NCBI GenBank assembly: GCA_008694505.1
Contig: VZDJ01000623.1
Coordinates: 16,022,988-16,086,987, forward strand
Reading direction: 5' to 3'
DNA length: 64,000 nt
Source of the DNA: Cyanoderma ruficeps
Lineage: Eukaryota > Chordata > Aves > Passeriformes > Timaliidae
Shown: positions 1 through 11,700 of the stretch, piece after piece
Layout: each line of letters opens with the position of its first letter
How positions within the stretch are numbered: position 1 is the first letter of the stretch
Notes under the pieces: generated by a model
What the model saw: the letters and a program-made list of their open reading frames with translations, nothing else
Told to the model about the DNA's origin: nothing
Database searches by the model: none
Program-made: the position numbers and the translations under genes

Positions 1-1011
1 CATGCTGGGGATTGATTGTCCAAGCTGGAGTTGCGAGCAGTTGGTGATCTTTAGAATTAAATGTTCAGCACCCTGAATTTTATAGCATGGTATAGCATGG
101 TACTTAGAGATCTTTCATTGGTGCAAGGTTTGAGTGTGTCTTGAAGAAATATAGAATAATAATAATACACATCCTAAGTTAAAATTTTCCTTCACTAAGC
201 CCCCAGGTTCAATTCTGCAAAAGGATGCAGCACTGTTTGCAGGGTGATCAGCCCTGGAATCGGCTGAGCTGGATTTGCTATTTGTACTCACCTATGTCAC
301 ATTTTGCTATTTTATTTCTTTCCTGTGTCTTGCTAAAGAGAAATTTATTTGTCATTCGGTTGGATTTGATGGATGGTTTAACCCAATTTGAGCTCAAGAC
401 AAGTAACCAAAGGAATCACAGTGGGTTCCAGTGCACACCCCCTCCCCTCTTCAGAAAAGTGGCCCTGGCAGGATGGACAGTTTTTACAGCACTGACACCT
501 GCTCTGTACAGGTGCCCAGGCACTAACCAACTGCGACATTTACAACCTTTACACAATATTCACATGGTCTCTGCCATTTCTGCAACCTGGCTTAGGAAAA
601 GGACACCATCTGCTGTGACAACTTCTTCCCAAGGACTGCTTAACACAGGCTGGGCACAACCACTGCGTTTTGTTTTAGAAAGACATGGTGGCTCATTATG
701 TTGCAATTTTGCATGGCTTTAAGGGCACTGTATGAAGCAAAGCAGATGTGAAGTGTGGTACTATTTTTAGACGCTTAGTTCCATTGTGGGATTTCCCACT
801 GGATCACAGTCTCATGCGTGGGAATTCCTGTTGCTTGGCAATCAATGGCACCTGCCTTTCCCAGGCACTGGTGTGAAGTCAGCAATCACGTTAGTCTGTG
901 TTTCCTAAACTTGCAACAAGCTTGGATAATTGGAAGATCCTGATGTGGCTGCAAGTGTCAGACTCCTAATCATCTCCATATGATTATCTAAGATAGACAG
1001 GCTGATTACTT

Positions 1012-1041
1012 GTTATTTATTTGTTTGTTTGTTTGTTTATT
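1012..1041. repeat. (TTTG)n microsatellite
   Basis: About five TTTG units lie between TTAT-type edges. This is a simple tetranucleotide repeat of a kind common in vertebrate intergenic DNA. Confidence 0.85.
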
Positions 1042-1872
1042 AGCAGTAGAAAAATACATACCATTCACAGGGGAATTTTCAGGCTTAGAAAATCAGAAGT
1101 ACAATGTCAGATGGAATAACTGCACTCATAATTTCTGTTCCAAGTTCTTCTGCTGATTTTGCTATTTTTCTCAGCACAATTAGGCACACGTTTAAATTTA
1201 CATTTAATTTTAAATCAAGGAAATGTAAAGGCTCAGCACTATGGGGATATAAGACAAAAAGTGGAAATGCTTTGTAATTTCTACTACACCACAGAGTCAT
1301 AGTCTACATAACATAACCAAGAACTTAATATAGTTCATTTTTGCCTGTAGCAGAGCTTGAGCATTGGATTCGTTTGTTTGGTTGGTTATAAAATCATTTG
1401 AGTAGCAGAAATTTTGCTTTTTGGAATCTGTTTGAAACTGTGGACCTGCTCCAGAACTCCAGAGCTTAAACATAAGATGTCACATCCAGCTTAGAAATAG
1501 TATAGAGATACAATATCTAAGTAAATAGATATTTAAAGAGCATGTAAAGCATGCTTAACCTTTGCTATTTGTGCTACCTTTTGTCTTCCATTCTGTGTGT
1601 TACCTGTTGAAAGTGGCTCCCTCACATGAACTCTGCAGCTTAGTCTTGTCTTAAATTTTAAAAAGCTTAAATGTTTGAGCAGGTAAAACATATATAAACA
1701 GAATGTGTTGGCTTTTTTGTGGCCATTGTACTTTTTTAATAATAAGAAATCTTGAAGTTAATGGCTATTGTTTCTGATCTAGTCTGTAAATATGGTTCTA
1801 ATGCATAATATATGTGTAGTGCAAGTACTTTGTTATGACAAAACATTTAAGTACATTAATTTGTTCAGATTC

Positions 1873-1900
1873 AATTCTTCTTTTACAGAAAAGAAGAATT
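1873..1900. repeat. Short perfect inverted repeat, 12-bp arms
   Basis: The arms at 1873-1884 and 1889-1900 are exact reverse complements around a 4-nt ACAG loop. The arms are purine on one side and pyrimidine on the other. Chance is plausible in 64 kb of AT-rich DNA, so no function is proposed. Confidence 0.6.
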
Positions 1901-2095
1901 TCTGGGAAATTTTAAAAGTCTAGATTTGATTATTACTTTCTCTAAATGTGTTTAATTTCATTATGAGGTATTTCTTGTTCTCCTCTGTGAAGTCAGTTTG
2001 TCCCTTAATAGTTTTTAATCCCTGTAGTGGTGTGTTTTTGGTTTTATCAGTTTTCTGTATGTATTTATTCCTTGTTTTATACTGTTTTTATAAAT

Positions 2096-2549
2096 TGTAA
2101 TGGTTTGTTTCATGTACCCCATGTTTAACCCTTCATGGTTTCCCCCGAGTTATAGTTATGTGTCAATCATCAGTTAAGGAACCCCCGTGTCCTGTCAGTC
2201 ACTTCGAAACCTCTCCCTGTGTCTGGAAAGTTCCAGTGAGGGTGTCGAATCATTGGCCAGGATCCAAGGAGTTCCTTCCCTTGCATCATTGATTTGTTCT
2301 ATTGATTGTCATTTATGTACAGGGTCACCCCCTCCATACCCCTGATTGGTTCCCCACTGTGCCCTTCCCCCTTTCTCCACCCCCATACTAAAGGTGTTAC
2401 ACGAGGGAGATCTGCGCTCTCGTGGACAGACACTCTGGGGGACACATGGTCCTGTGTGGGCCTCAATAAACTCCAGCAGGAGTTCTCCATCAGAGTCCTT
2501 CCTTTATTCCTCGCCATTGCTCACGCTGCCGCTGTGGCAAGGCCCCACA
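2096..2549 (+). mobile_element. Endogenous retrovirus LTR (solo or truncated provirus)
   Basis: The 454-bp block starts TGTAATGG and ends CCCCACA, so it has TG...CA ends. It has the order of a retroviral LTR: a U3-like part with an ATTGG (inverted CCAAT) box near 2343, a TATA-like ACTAAAG near 2386, a GC-richer R region, a polyadenylation signal AATAAA at 2465-2470 and a short pyrimidine-rich U5. Several CpGs survive (near 2158, 2202, 2247, 2401 and 2525), which suggests moderate age. I judge it a bird ERV LTR, class I or II uncertain. The overlapping short frames on both strands here are by-products of the LTR. No second LTR was found nearby, so it is solo or truncated. The termini are inferred from TG/CA and not confirmed by a target-site duplication. 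Confidence 0.7.
2465..2470 (+). terminator. LTR polyadenylation signal AATAAA
   Basis: A canonical AATAAA lies 79 bp before the LTR end, where the R region of a retroviral LTR would be expected to end. It is followed by a TTCCTTTATTCC pyrimidine-rich stretch. Confidence 0.6.
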
Positions 2550-2660
2550 TGATCGGGGAAGTGTCTCAGGATATGGAACCAAACCTTCACTGCGGCCGGG
2601 GTCAGGGCTGGCCAGGCAACGCGGGACAAGGGGCCCAAGACACACTGGACCAACACAAAT
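2550..2660 (+). mobile_element. Probable retroviral leader stub after the LTR
   Basis: This GC-rich stretch abuts the LTR end and holds CpGs (GATCGGGG, GCGGCCGG, AACGCGGG) unlike the AT-rich DNA on either side. Its position fits the primer-binding site and 5' leader of a provirus whose remainder is lost. The first bases, TGATCGGGG, are not a primer-binding site I can assign to a tRNA. The right edge is set by the return to AT-rich sequence and is approximate. Confidence 0.4.
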
Positions 2661-4895
2661 CCCTCCTAGATACATAGGCCTATTTGGAGTCATTCAGACA
2701 GCCCTTATGGATTGGCTGTAGTTTTGGGTGTGCTTTCCACAAGTGTGAAATGTCTCCTGAGAGGCCAGCTTAAGAAGGGCAAACACATAATTGTATCAGG
2801 AGGTTGTTTTAGATTTTTTTTATCAGTCTAAAATGTTCTCTCTAAAAGAAGACCCATCTCACTTATGAGGCACTTGGGCAAAATTCAATTGCATTGGTGT
2901 GGGTAATTTGTAATTTGATGGAAAGAGGAGGGAGGGTTTGGGAGTATTTTATTCAATAGTTGTTCATTCCTACTCAGGAACTTTCATTACCACTCTTCTG
3001 TTCCTCAGAAAGTCCAAAATTGGGAAATAGATGAATTTCTTCCTGAAAAGAATCTCATTCAGCATGTTCAGTAATGTTTATGGGTTATAACTAAGTGGTG
3101 CTTGAAGTACTTTAACCCACCTGATGTTAGACTTTCTCCATATCTGTGGAAGGTTTGAGACAGGCTTCCTGAGCCTGTACCCACTTATGATTGGTGCCTC
3201 TCTGATCTGATGGGTGAATTTCCCTTTGTTCATCCTTCCAGGAGTCATCAAAAGAGTGATGTATTTTACTTCATTAAACAGACCAAAAAAATTTGCCGTG
3301 TTATAGTGCCGGGCCAAAACCTTAGTACAGAGAGAAAGCCCTGGGAAGATCAAGTTGCAGGAAGATTAAATCAGAAGGTAGGTGCTGTGAAGTAATTTGT
3401 TGGGTTGTCCAGTTACAGGATGGGCACTGAAATGGATGAAAGTGGAAGTGTAGCTGTTGCTTTTTGCCCATGATGGGCCTCATATAAGCTCCAGCATAAA
3501 TTCCAAGTCCCCTTGAGAAAATCTCCTCTGAAAAACATCTGGAAAATGCACACAGGGACATGATTTGCTAGTTATTTATTTATGAAAAAGCACATGTCTG
3601 TAAACAGTTCTGTTTCAAGGCATGAGCCCACAGGTGCCAGCTGATAAGACTTTGATCCACCAGTGAAGAACAGAGATTTCCTAAAGTCTCTGTACAGGCT
3701 GTTCCCTAGTAGGTATCAAATTCCCAGCCTGTTGTAAGGACAGAACTTGGCATATCTTTTCTCAGAGCAATCAGCTGCTTTTCTGGAAGGGATTCCAGCT
3801 GTCTCAGGAAGCAGTTGCTTTACATGGTGAGTTAGTGGCTGCAGTACAAGACCATCAGACCTGCCAGTACAGTCTGAGGGTATGTCACACATGCTGAGAG
3901 TCCATTCAAACTTCCTACTCCATGGAACCTGGAGAACTGCTCCTTTGTTTATGTTTTCCTTTTGGAACTGAAGAAGCTCTGAAGGCTAATGATAGCTCAA
4001 AACATCTTTGCTTTTTTTTGGCTTCAAGGCAATCTGTCCTATGAGAAACTGGCAGGAAAGTGTTCACAGCTTAAGTTGGATTGCTTTTGTCCACTCCCAC
4101 ATCCCTCTTACATTAGTGCAGGGATGGATGCATTTTGGAGCCCTTTAAGGTGTCATGGGCATGTTCTGACACAAATACATGGGCTGAATATTTTTCCATC
4201 AAAGAGCTAAGACTCAGTGAAGGTACTGAGGACAGTAGCACCACATTTAGGATATCTGAATGTGCGGCCTTGCTGCTTAAGCGATGAATCACTTTTTACA
4301 ATCATTAGTATGTAAGAATCTGCTTACTCTGGTCAGCATGTATTCACACAGATCAATGAGACTGTTGATGGAAAATTATTCACTGAAAGCAGTAAGAGGT
4401 TGTCAGTTGGGTGCTAAATGTATGGAATTTAGTTTTGAAAGAAAAGGATCAGGAAGACATCTGTGTTATAAAAACAGATCACATTTTATAATGAACAGTG
4501 AAGCCACACACTAGACCTAATCAAAGTAATTAGACAGCAGTGAGGACGACGAATACCAATTCTGAATACTTATTTTAGTCTAAAAGCAAAGATATGTCCT
4601 TGTTATATCATGCTGAGATTTTTATGCTCTATCAGAAAAATAACAACTCCTGTAAAAATTTACGAGATTCCAAAATTATTAAAGGAATGTGGCAGAAAAT
4701 GAAATTCAAATATGAAGAACTTTGCATGACTTGACACAAAAATGCAACCACTAGTAAATTAAAATCAAATGCCATCTAACAAGCAGGTTGTAAAAAATAC
4801 TGCTGCTCTGTGAAGTTTGGAAAGATATTTTCTAACTGCTGAGACTGAAACAATATTTCTTTTGTGAAGAAAAAGGCAATTAGGACCCTATCCAG
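2661..4895. other. Unique sequence, nothing recognised
   Basis: No repeat family, exon or RNA gene is visible. Short open frames on both strands (for example 3078-3353 minus and 3989-4210 plus) have no recognisable domain and overlap each other, which is typical of non-coding DNA. Confidence 0.5.
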
Positions 4896-4899
4896 CTGC

Positions 4900-5188
4900 C
4901 CTTGTCTAGAGCATGGAGACAGGCTCTTGGCTGAGCAATAGGACAAGAGGCAATGGGAAGAAACTGATGGGCAGGAAGTTCCACCTGAACCTGAGGAATA
5001 ACTTCTTTACTGAGGATGACAGGAGCAGGTTACCCAGATAAATTGTGGGTCTTGTTACCTGGAAATATTCAGAAGCTGACTGGAAACAATCCTGAGTAAT
5101 GTGCTCCAGGAAACCCTTCTTGAGCAGGGACTAGATGACCTCCAGTGGTCCCTTCCAACCTTAACCATTCTGTGATTCTATCATTTTG
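4900..5188 (+). mobile_element. CR1 LINE, 5'-truncated 3' end
   Basis: This is the 3' end of a CR1 non-LTR retrotransposon in plus orientation. Visible landmarks are the segment on ignoring a noisy strain of copies around GGACAAGAGGCAATGGG, the stretch GGAAGTTCCACCTGAACCTG, the GACTAGATGACCTCCAG block and the terminal TTCCAACC...TTCTGTGATTCTAT tail. CR1 has no poly-A tail and ends in short octamer-like repeats, as here. Severe 5' truncation is usual for the family. The copy is diverged, with no usable reading frame. Confidence 0.88.
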
Positions 5189-5189
5189 G

Positions 5190-8100
5190 CTTGCAGAAGA
5201 AAAGTGAAGCTCCAAGAAAGCTGTCAGGTCATGGCTGGAGTTTGGGAGAAGTAAAGCAGAGGGAGTGGCAGAGATATTCCAGTAAAAGTTCAGAAGTGTA
5301 AAGAATAAGTGGAGGTATTGTCTTTATCTATAATGAATGGCCCAGGCTGACAGGCCAGGAATGTGATGCAAAGAACAAAACAGTGCCCCTAATTCAGTGT
5401 TTAACCTTGCCTGACTTCAGGGCTCAGGGATTTTGAGTGTTCTGGCCTCAGGTCATCCTGCATCTGTAAAACTTGCTTGATAGCTGTGCTGCTGGTCCAT
5501 GAGCACTCAGTCATCTGTAACCCAAAGAACTCATTTCCCACAGCCTAAATGGGTATTTCTTCAGTGCTTAACCTCAAACATCCAATTTTAAAAACACTTG
5601 AGTCTGTGTTTTTTCTGTCACTTTTTTTCCTGCAGGCTGCTCCATGTGCTGTTTTGGTTATACTCTCTGACAGTATTTATTTCATTCTGCGGAAATATTT
5701 AGTATATGGACAGATGCAGACAAATGTCTTCTTTGGTTATGGCTCTCAGGTGAATCCTGACTGTGGCATGTAATCACAGATGTGGATATCAGCTATTTTA
5801 TTTCTCTCCTCTGAAAAATATAATCTAATTGAAATGTGTGTAATGTATGGCTGTTAAATAGAAAAGTGAGAATAAGTCTGAAGGTGAATCAAATGCTTGT
5901 GCCAAATTCTAAGAGAACCAAAATTTTGCAATCATTATTATTATATGCAGAAAGGTATTGATATAGTTTTTTCATTTTCGTCTTCACCTAATTTTTTCTA
6001 ACTTTAGATCTCTCTCTTTAAATGTACATATGAAACATATGAGACATGAAAGATGCGGAATGTGCAGGCTGTAAGTACTAAAACTTTGGTTTGTTTTGAA
6101 CCTTTGCAGTAATCTAACCATGTTTCTTTATAATGTTTCTTTACAGTCAAACAACTAACTTATGTGTAGTTGCAGAAACAGATAATATATTTTTATTAGT
6201 AATTATTTAGTGTGCTGTTCTGCATTATTTTGAAACAGTAGGAAACTTCTTTGAGAAACTTATTTGAAAAATGAATCAGAGAAGAAAAACATTTCTCATC
6301 AGCTTCTTTTCTTATTGCTCATCAAAGAAAAACAATTTTTTTGTGAAAAAAAAAGAAGTCATCACTTTCTAGTCACTCAGGCGAGAATAATATTTTTTCT
6401 TATCTCTTTTTTCCTCTTTTTCCAATTAATTTTATAGTTCCAATATTCTTGGATAAGAATTACTTACCAAGATGGGCAAAAATGGGGTTTCTTGAAATAC
6501 CACCTACATAAAAATAATATTTGACCACAATTTTATGGGTCTTTTTAAATAGTCCTGCTATTTCCATAGTACAGAAATTAATCAGTTGTAATCTCATACC
6601 TTCTATTGCTGAGCTAGCTTCTATGCTTATGGAGAAAAGAATCTTCCCTCTTCCCCTCCTATATATATACTCAAAAGCTTTGTGTCATTTAATGTTTGTA
6701 CTGTGAGTGACCCTAGCAACAAGACCACAGGAAAGGACTGTGCAATAATAAACACCAGATTAATAAAACACAAAACAACACAATCAGTATGGTTTCCCCA
6801 ACAGAATTTTGTTTTTCAGAGAAATCTTCAGAAGCTGCTTACTTTTTAGCTTTCCCATATTTATTGCTAAATATATTATTTTACACAGGATGCACACATC
6901 TCTTCCTGATGCCTGTGCAGCAACCATTAAATCCAACAGAGTTTTATCAATGGTAACAAAGAAGCCAGTCACAACTCTCTTTGGGTTTCCTACCAATATT
7001 AAAGGGATGCTATAAAAGTATTATACAGGAAAGCAATACAAACAGAAATGGACTAAAGAATAATATTCTTTCTATGACTTGCAAGACGACCAGCACAGAA
7101 GTGTATTCTAGTTTTACAGAGTTGAAAGACAAATTTTGGTTTCAAAGAGAACCCCTTGTCTTGGTAATGAATGACGACTCCTGCAGAAAGAAAAAGCAAA
7201 ATGAATCTTCTAAAATGTTGAAATACAATGATACATTAGAAAGCCCCCAACTTTACAAATACTTAAAACATGCACTGCTATAAATGACATCTAAGTGGTT
7301 TGTACTTACTGTTGTTCTGTGAGATGACAAAAGCAACCCCATGTTGGATGTGTGAACTCAAGCTATTAATTCTGTTCTGACAAAAATTATAACTGACCTG
7401 CTTTAACCCCTGAAACTGAGCAAAGGGTAAAAGGTGAAAATAAGGAAACATGACTTTTGTGCATTCATTTGCATGTTGCTAATTGAGAATTTCCACCCTG
7501 CAAGCAGCCATCTAACTTGCCAGACCCAATTCCCCAAGTACTAATTAAATCAAACATGAGCAACATGATCTTTTAAATTTTCTGCTGTGTATAACAATGA
7601 GAAGTGTAAAAATAAATATACATAGTTAACCAGAGTATCAGCTTGTAAGGGTTTTTAAACTACAATCAGAACAAAATTTTCCAGGTACTGGGAAAAAACC
7701 CAGCCTGTGCTGGAAAGAACCTCTCAGTTCTTCTGGCCACTCAGCTGCATTGACACGGAAGAGTGAAGGTGAACAAGATGTCCTGCAGTTCCTCTGGTAC
7801 AGTAATGATCAGAGAAGCATTTTTTGGGATAGTCATCCTTTCTGTGAAGGACATTAAGCACCTTTCAAGGTCTTAGATTCATGTCCTTATGTCACCTCCA
7901 TGTTCTCAGTCTGCCACCTTTTTTATTCCTGCCATCACTGCTGTTGATACAGTTGAAACATCCTTTAGACAAGAATTTGCTTCTCCACACTTGTATATCA
8001 TGACTAGTTTCTAAGGGACATGGTAAGTGAAGTGTGTCTACTGAGCTCAGGAGTGGTGGCTGCAAGTTAAAGTAAGATTTGTATTTCTTTTCATAATTTT

Positions 8101-8385
8101 GATGGGTTCTTTGGCTCTTTCTGTTTGTTTTTTTTTTTTTCTAAAACAAAGGAACAGAGAACATTAGAAGCAACTTGAATATGTGGAATTTGCACTTTCA
8201 TATTTGCTTATTCTTAGTAGATGTGTTTATTAGAGATCTAGCTATATGCTTGTAGCACATATCTATGCAAAAAGAGGAAAAAAAAGTCGAACAAAAAAAC
8301 CCTCAGAAAATTGATAACTGTAGGTTTCCTTATCCATGTCCTTGATTTTTTTGACCTTATTGGCTCTGTATAGCAGAAAAAAAAT
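5190..8385. other. Unique AT-rich sequence with minor homopolymer runs
   Basis: Nothing coding is recognised. It holds poly-T runs near 8130 and several A-rich stretches (6320, 8280). The frames at 5549-5773, 6521-6706 and 6981-7283 lack motifs and show no convincing splice context. No LTR or CR1 signature was seen. Confidence 0.5.
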
Positions 8386-8386
8386 C

Positions 8387-8794
8387 ACAGAATTACAGAA
8401 TGCCCTGGGTTGGAAAGGATTCAAAGATCATCTAGTTCAAACCCCTGTGCCATGGGCTCACACAGCTCTCACTAGACCAGGTTGCTCAAAGCTTCATCCA
8501 AACTACCTTTAAACGCATCCCAGGATGGAGCATCCACAATTTTTGCGACCTGTTCTGGTGCCTCACTATCTTCAAAGTAAAGAATTTTGTCCTATTATCT
8601 AATATAAACCTACTGTCTTTCAATTTGAAGCCGTTCCCTCTCATTTTATCACTACATGCTCTTGGAAATAGTCTCTCCATCTTTCATGCAGGCTCCCTTC
8701 AGGTGCTGGAAGGCTGTAATTAGGTTATGCTGAAGCCTTCTCTTCTCCAGGCTGGACAATCCCAATCCTCTTAGCCTTTCAATCAATTTTCTTA
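8387..8794 (-). mobile_element. CR1 LINE 3' end, antisense
   Basis: The segment begins on the plus strand with CACAGAATTACAGAATG, the reverse complement of the CR1 tail. It continues through GGGTTGGAAAGGATT and TCATCTAGTTCAAACCCC, and ends in the CTTCTCTTCCAGGCTG-type block that lies about 400 bp inside CR1. It is therefore a 5'-truncated CR1 on the minus strand. A 64-codon frame inside it is not a gene. The subfamily appears to differ from the copies at 24412 and 46970, because the body between tail and interior is different. Confidence 0.88.
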
Positions 8795-11700
8795 GCTTTT
8801 AAACAAAGCTGAGTTGTCCAATGCAGATGACAGTAGTTTCCTTATAACGTTTCAAGGTGGATTTCACTCATCATATTTCTGCTTTGCATTTTAAAAATGT
8901 TTCTGCTCTGTAAGAAGTTGTGTTGAACCTGTGTGTCACTGATAGTTTTAATGACCACTCATTTTCCTTGGTGATTGTGAAAACACATTTTAAGAGTGAA
9001 TGGTCCTAGCTTTTCCTTATCAATGATCACTGGAAAGCTATTTCTCTACTGTGATTAGTTCAATTGTTTTTACTGGTTCAAAACAATAGAGCAAACTTTT
9101 AGACTGTCTGATTGTTCTTGTAAATGGTCAGTTTCTCTGTGGTGCAACATACCTAACACATTATAGACATCAAATACCAAATGTACACTAAAATGAAAAA
9201 AATGCCAATTTGACCATAAATAAATGCAAAAGACGAACATCCATGAGCTGGAAAACAGTCCCTATTGATTTCAGAACATGACTGGTTCTATGAGATGGAA
9301 AGAAAACTCTTAATCATGCTGCTTGAAAAGACAGTTCTAGAATTATTTTTCAATCTCTTCACAGCACTTCCATGGCTTTTAATACAGCCTTGTTGATTCA
9401 GTGAGTGCAGTCAGCACTCAGTTAAAAGAGCTCAGAAACCATGCAAATACTCTGACCACGGCCTTTTTTCACCCTTTCCTTTTCTAGATAGTGCTGAATG
9501 GCCTTTGGTTAACGGGAAATAATATATCTGGTTCTTACTTGGTCATTATGGAATTAGTCTGGCTTCCAGAAGGTTAACAGTGAGTGGCTTAAATCCTAGA
9601 AGAGCATTAAGATGTGATCTGGCATACCAAGGATCAAGAACTAGAGAGGGAAAAAGGTAGAGAGATTACTAAAATAGCTTATACAATATTAAAGCATTGC
9701 TTAAGTAAAGTAGGGATTTAAATGCAAGTGCATGAGAAGAGCATAAGGATGCCAATTATGTGTGGTCATATGGGAAAGAGGAAGGAATATGTAAGAAATA
9801 AAGAAGGTGTATGTTCATTGCGATGATGGTTCCCTATAATTTTCATGTAACACTTTTAAAAAATCTCGAATGCAAAAAAACCCCAAACACCAAACCTAAA
9901 ATGCTGAAGACAGCATACAAACCAGGCAGATATTTGAAGCTACAGGCAGCTATATCAGGAAGAAGCCAAAAAAATAGAGAAAATTGAGCAAACATATTGG
10001 TTTGAGTTTCTTATGCTTCAAAAATTATGGAGAAGACCAAAAAAAAAAGAAGCTGGTTTTAAGTTTACTATGACAATAAAAAATTCTATCTTAAAAAGGT
10101 ACTTTTTATGTGAAAGCCACCTAGGGAAAATGAAGGTAGAGATATATTGAAACAATATGATTGGTCACTAGAACTCCAAGAGATGGTCACTCTGGGAAAC
10201 CAGACACTCTGTAAGGCTTTTCCTTTACATTAGCAACAAGAAGAAAAAAATATCATATGCTATTCAATGGGGTACATAATAGGGCCATTTCATTTTCCCG
10301 AAACTGCCTACCTCTCTGAAAAGAGGTAGTATTTTTGTTTTGGTTTGGTTTTTTTGCTACAGCACAGGGTAATTTTCATTTGTACAAGAAAGACAAAGAT
10401 AGAACAACAAATGATTTCATGACCACCTTCTGCAACCTATGAGGCACTGACCTCATTGACTGATTGCCAGTCAATCTTACATCAGATTCTGAAATGACAC
10501 CACTTTTAGATTACAAGTAGCCAACCATACAGCCTTCCACAATTAGTACATTAGGAGGCAGTACATGGTTTGTTTGAGAATAAAAAGGAATTCAGCATAG
10601 AAGGGAGTCTTCCGAATTATATAATTTAGAAGTAGGTAAGAGTGTGCTGCAGCAGGGCCAGTACTAAGAATCAATATGCAGCTGATAACCAGAAAGGACC
10701 CACAGAGTTTTTAATAAAACATGCAAAATTATATTAGTGTGTGGCCAAGGAGCACAGGCAGCCTCGGGAACCTTGTTGCACTGCATCCAGGTGACTATGG
10801 GGAGGACAGGCATTAGAGGGAAGAAAAGAGTAATTTCTCTTCCTTCCCACTTCTGCTCTTGGAGAAAAAAAATGGATGTAAATTGTATTAAATAATTGAA
10901 TTGCTGCTGAAATCCTTTCCCAACTAAATAAAGAGTCATACAACCTTCATCTCCCAAATAGCCAAATATCCCTTTTTTAAAATCTTTGTGAATATATTGT
11001 GCATATGCCTATGTCCCTGTTTTTGGTTTGTTTCTCTGTCTGCATGCATCAATTTTTATAGGAAAGAATGTAGGTAGTTGAATAAGAAAAATTTTTTGTT
11101 TGTTCCTTTTTAGTGTTTTCCACCTACAGCCTATCCTTCACGTCCTTCAGAAAAGAAGGTTGCATATTTATGTGTAGTTCTTAATGAGAAAATACATCCT
11201 TGCATATGATATGCTCTGCTTCCTGTCATGTACTCATTATTCTCTTTGAGTTTACCAGTGTTTTTTGGTTTATAGATTCATGATTAATTTATTCTCAATC
11301 TACAAGAAAGCCCTTTTAATTCCAAGAAGTGGGCTAGATGAATTACCAGACACTACTTTATTTGACCTGCTTATCTACTGGAATGATTTGCAATTATCAT
11401 CCCTTGCCTTTCCTGAGTGGAAAAGAAATCAACTGTTGATGGATTTAATGCGAGACAGAGAATGTATTGCAGATTTCAGAATTTCTAGCAGGATGGAGTC
11501 CCAGCCAGCAAAGAATGGTGTCAGGAGGGAAACTGTCCTGGATTGACACTGCTGCTGCTTTGAGAGCAAATGGAAGAAGATAGACAGCCTGTGCTCCCAT
11601 CAAAACATTCAAACCCATGTAGTCTGCATTGTCCTGGTGTGCCCATGGCTACAGGCAGCCCCACCTGTGAATAGGCTGGACATGCAGGTGTCTGGCATGC

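Larger units (their letters stand above)
1..2095. other. Unique AT-rich sequence, no gene recognised
   Basis: No coding exon or known repeat family is recognised. A 165-codon frame at 225-722 (+) has no motif, signal peptide or family resemblance that I can see and lies in otherwise ordinary sequence. Small internal structures are a 10-bp tandem duplication at 81-100, a TTTG run at 1012-1041 and a short hairpin at 1873-1900. The piece at about 780-900, with few low-complexity runs, could be constrained non-coding DNA, but nothing proves it. Confidence 0.5.

Noticed and set aside
225..722. 165-codon plus-strand frame
   Set aside because: Second-longest frame, but with no domain, signal peptide, coding-like composition or splice context. 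Frames of this length occur by chance in 64 kb over six frames.
2299..2693. Several overlapping frames on both strands
   Set aside because: They lie inside the LTR and its leader. Presence on both strands and in multiple frames shows GC-rich repeat sequence, not genes.
11265..11546. 93-codon frame after a TTTGGTTTATAG acceptor-like stretch
   Set aside because: One weak splice-like signal is not enough. The protein matches nothing known and no partner exon was found.
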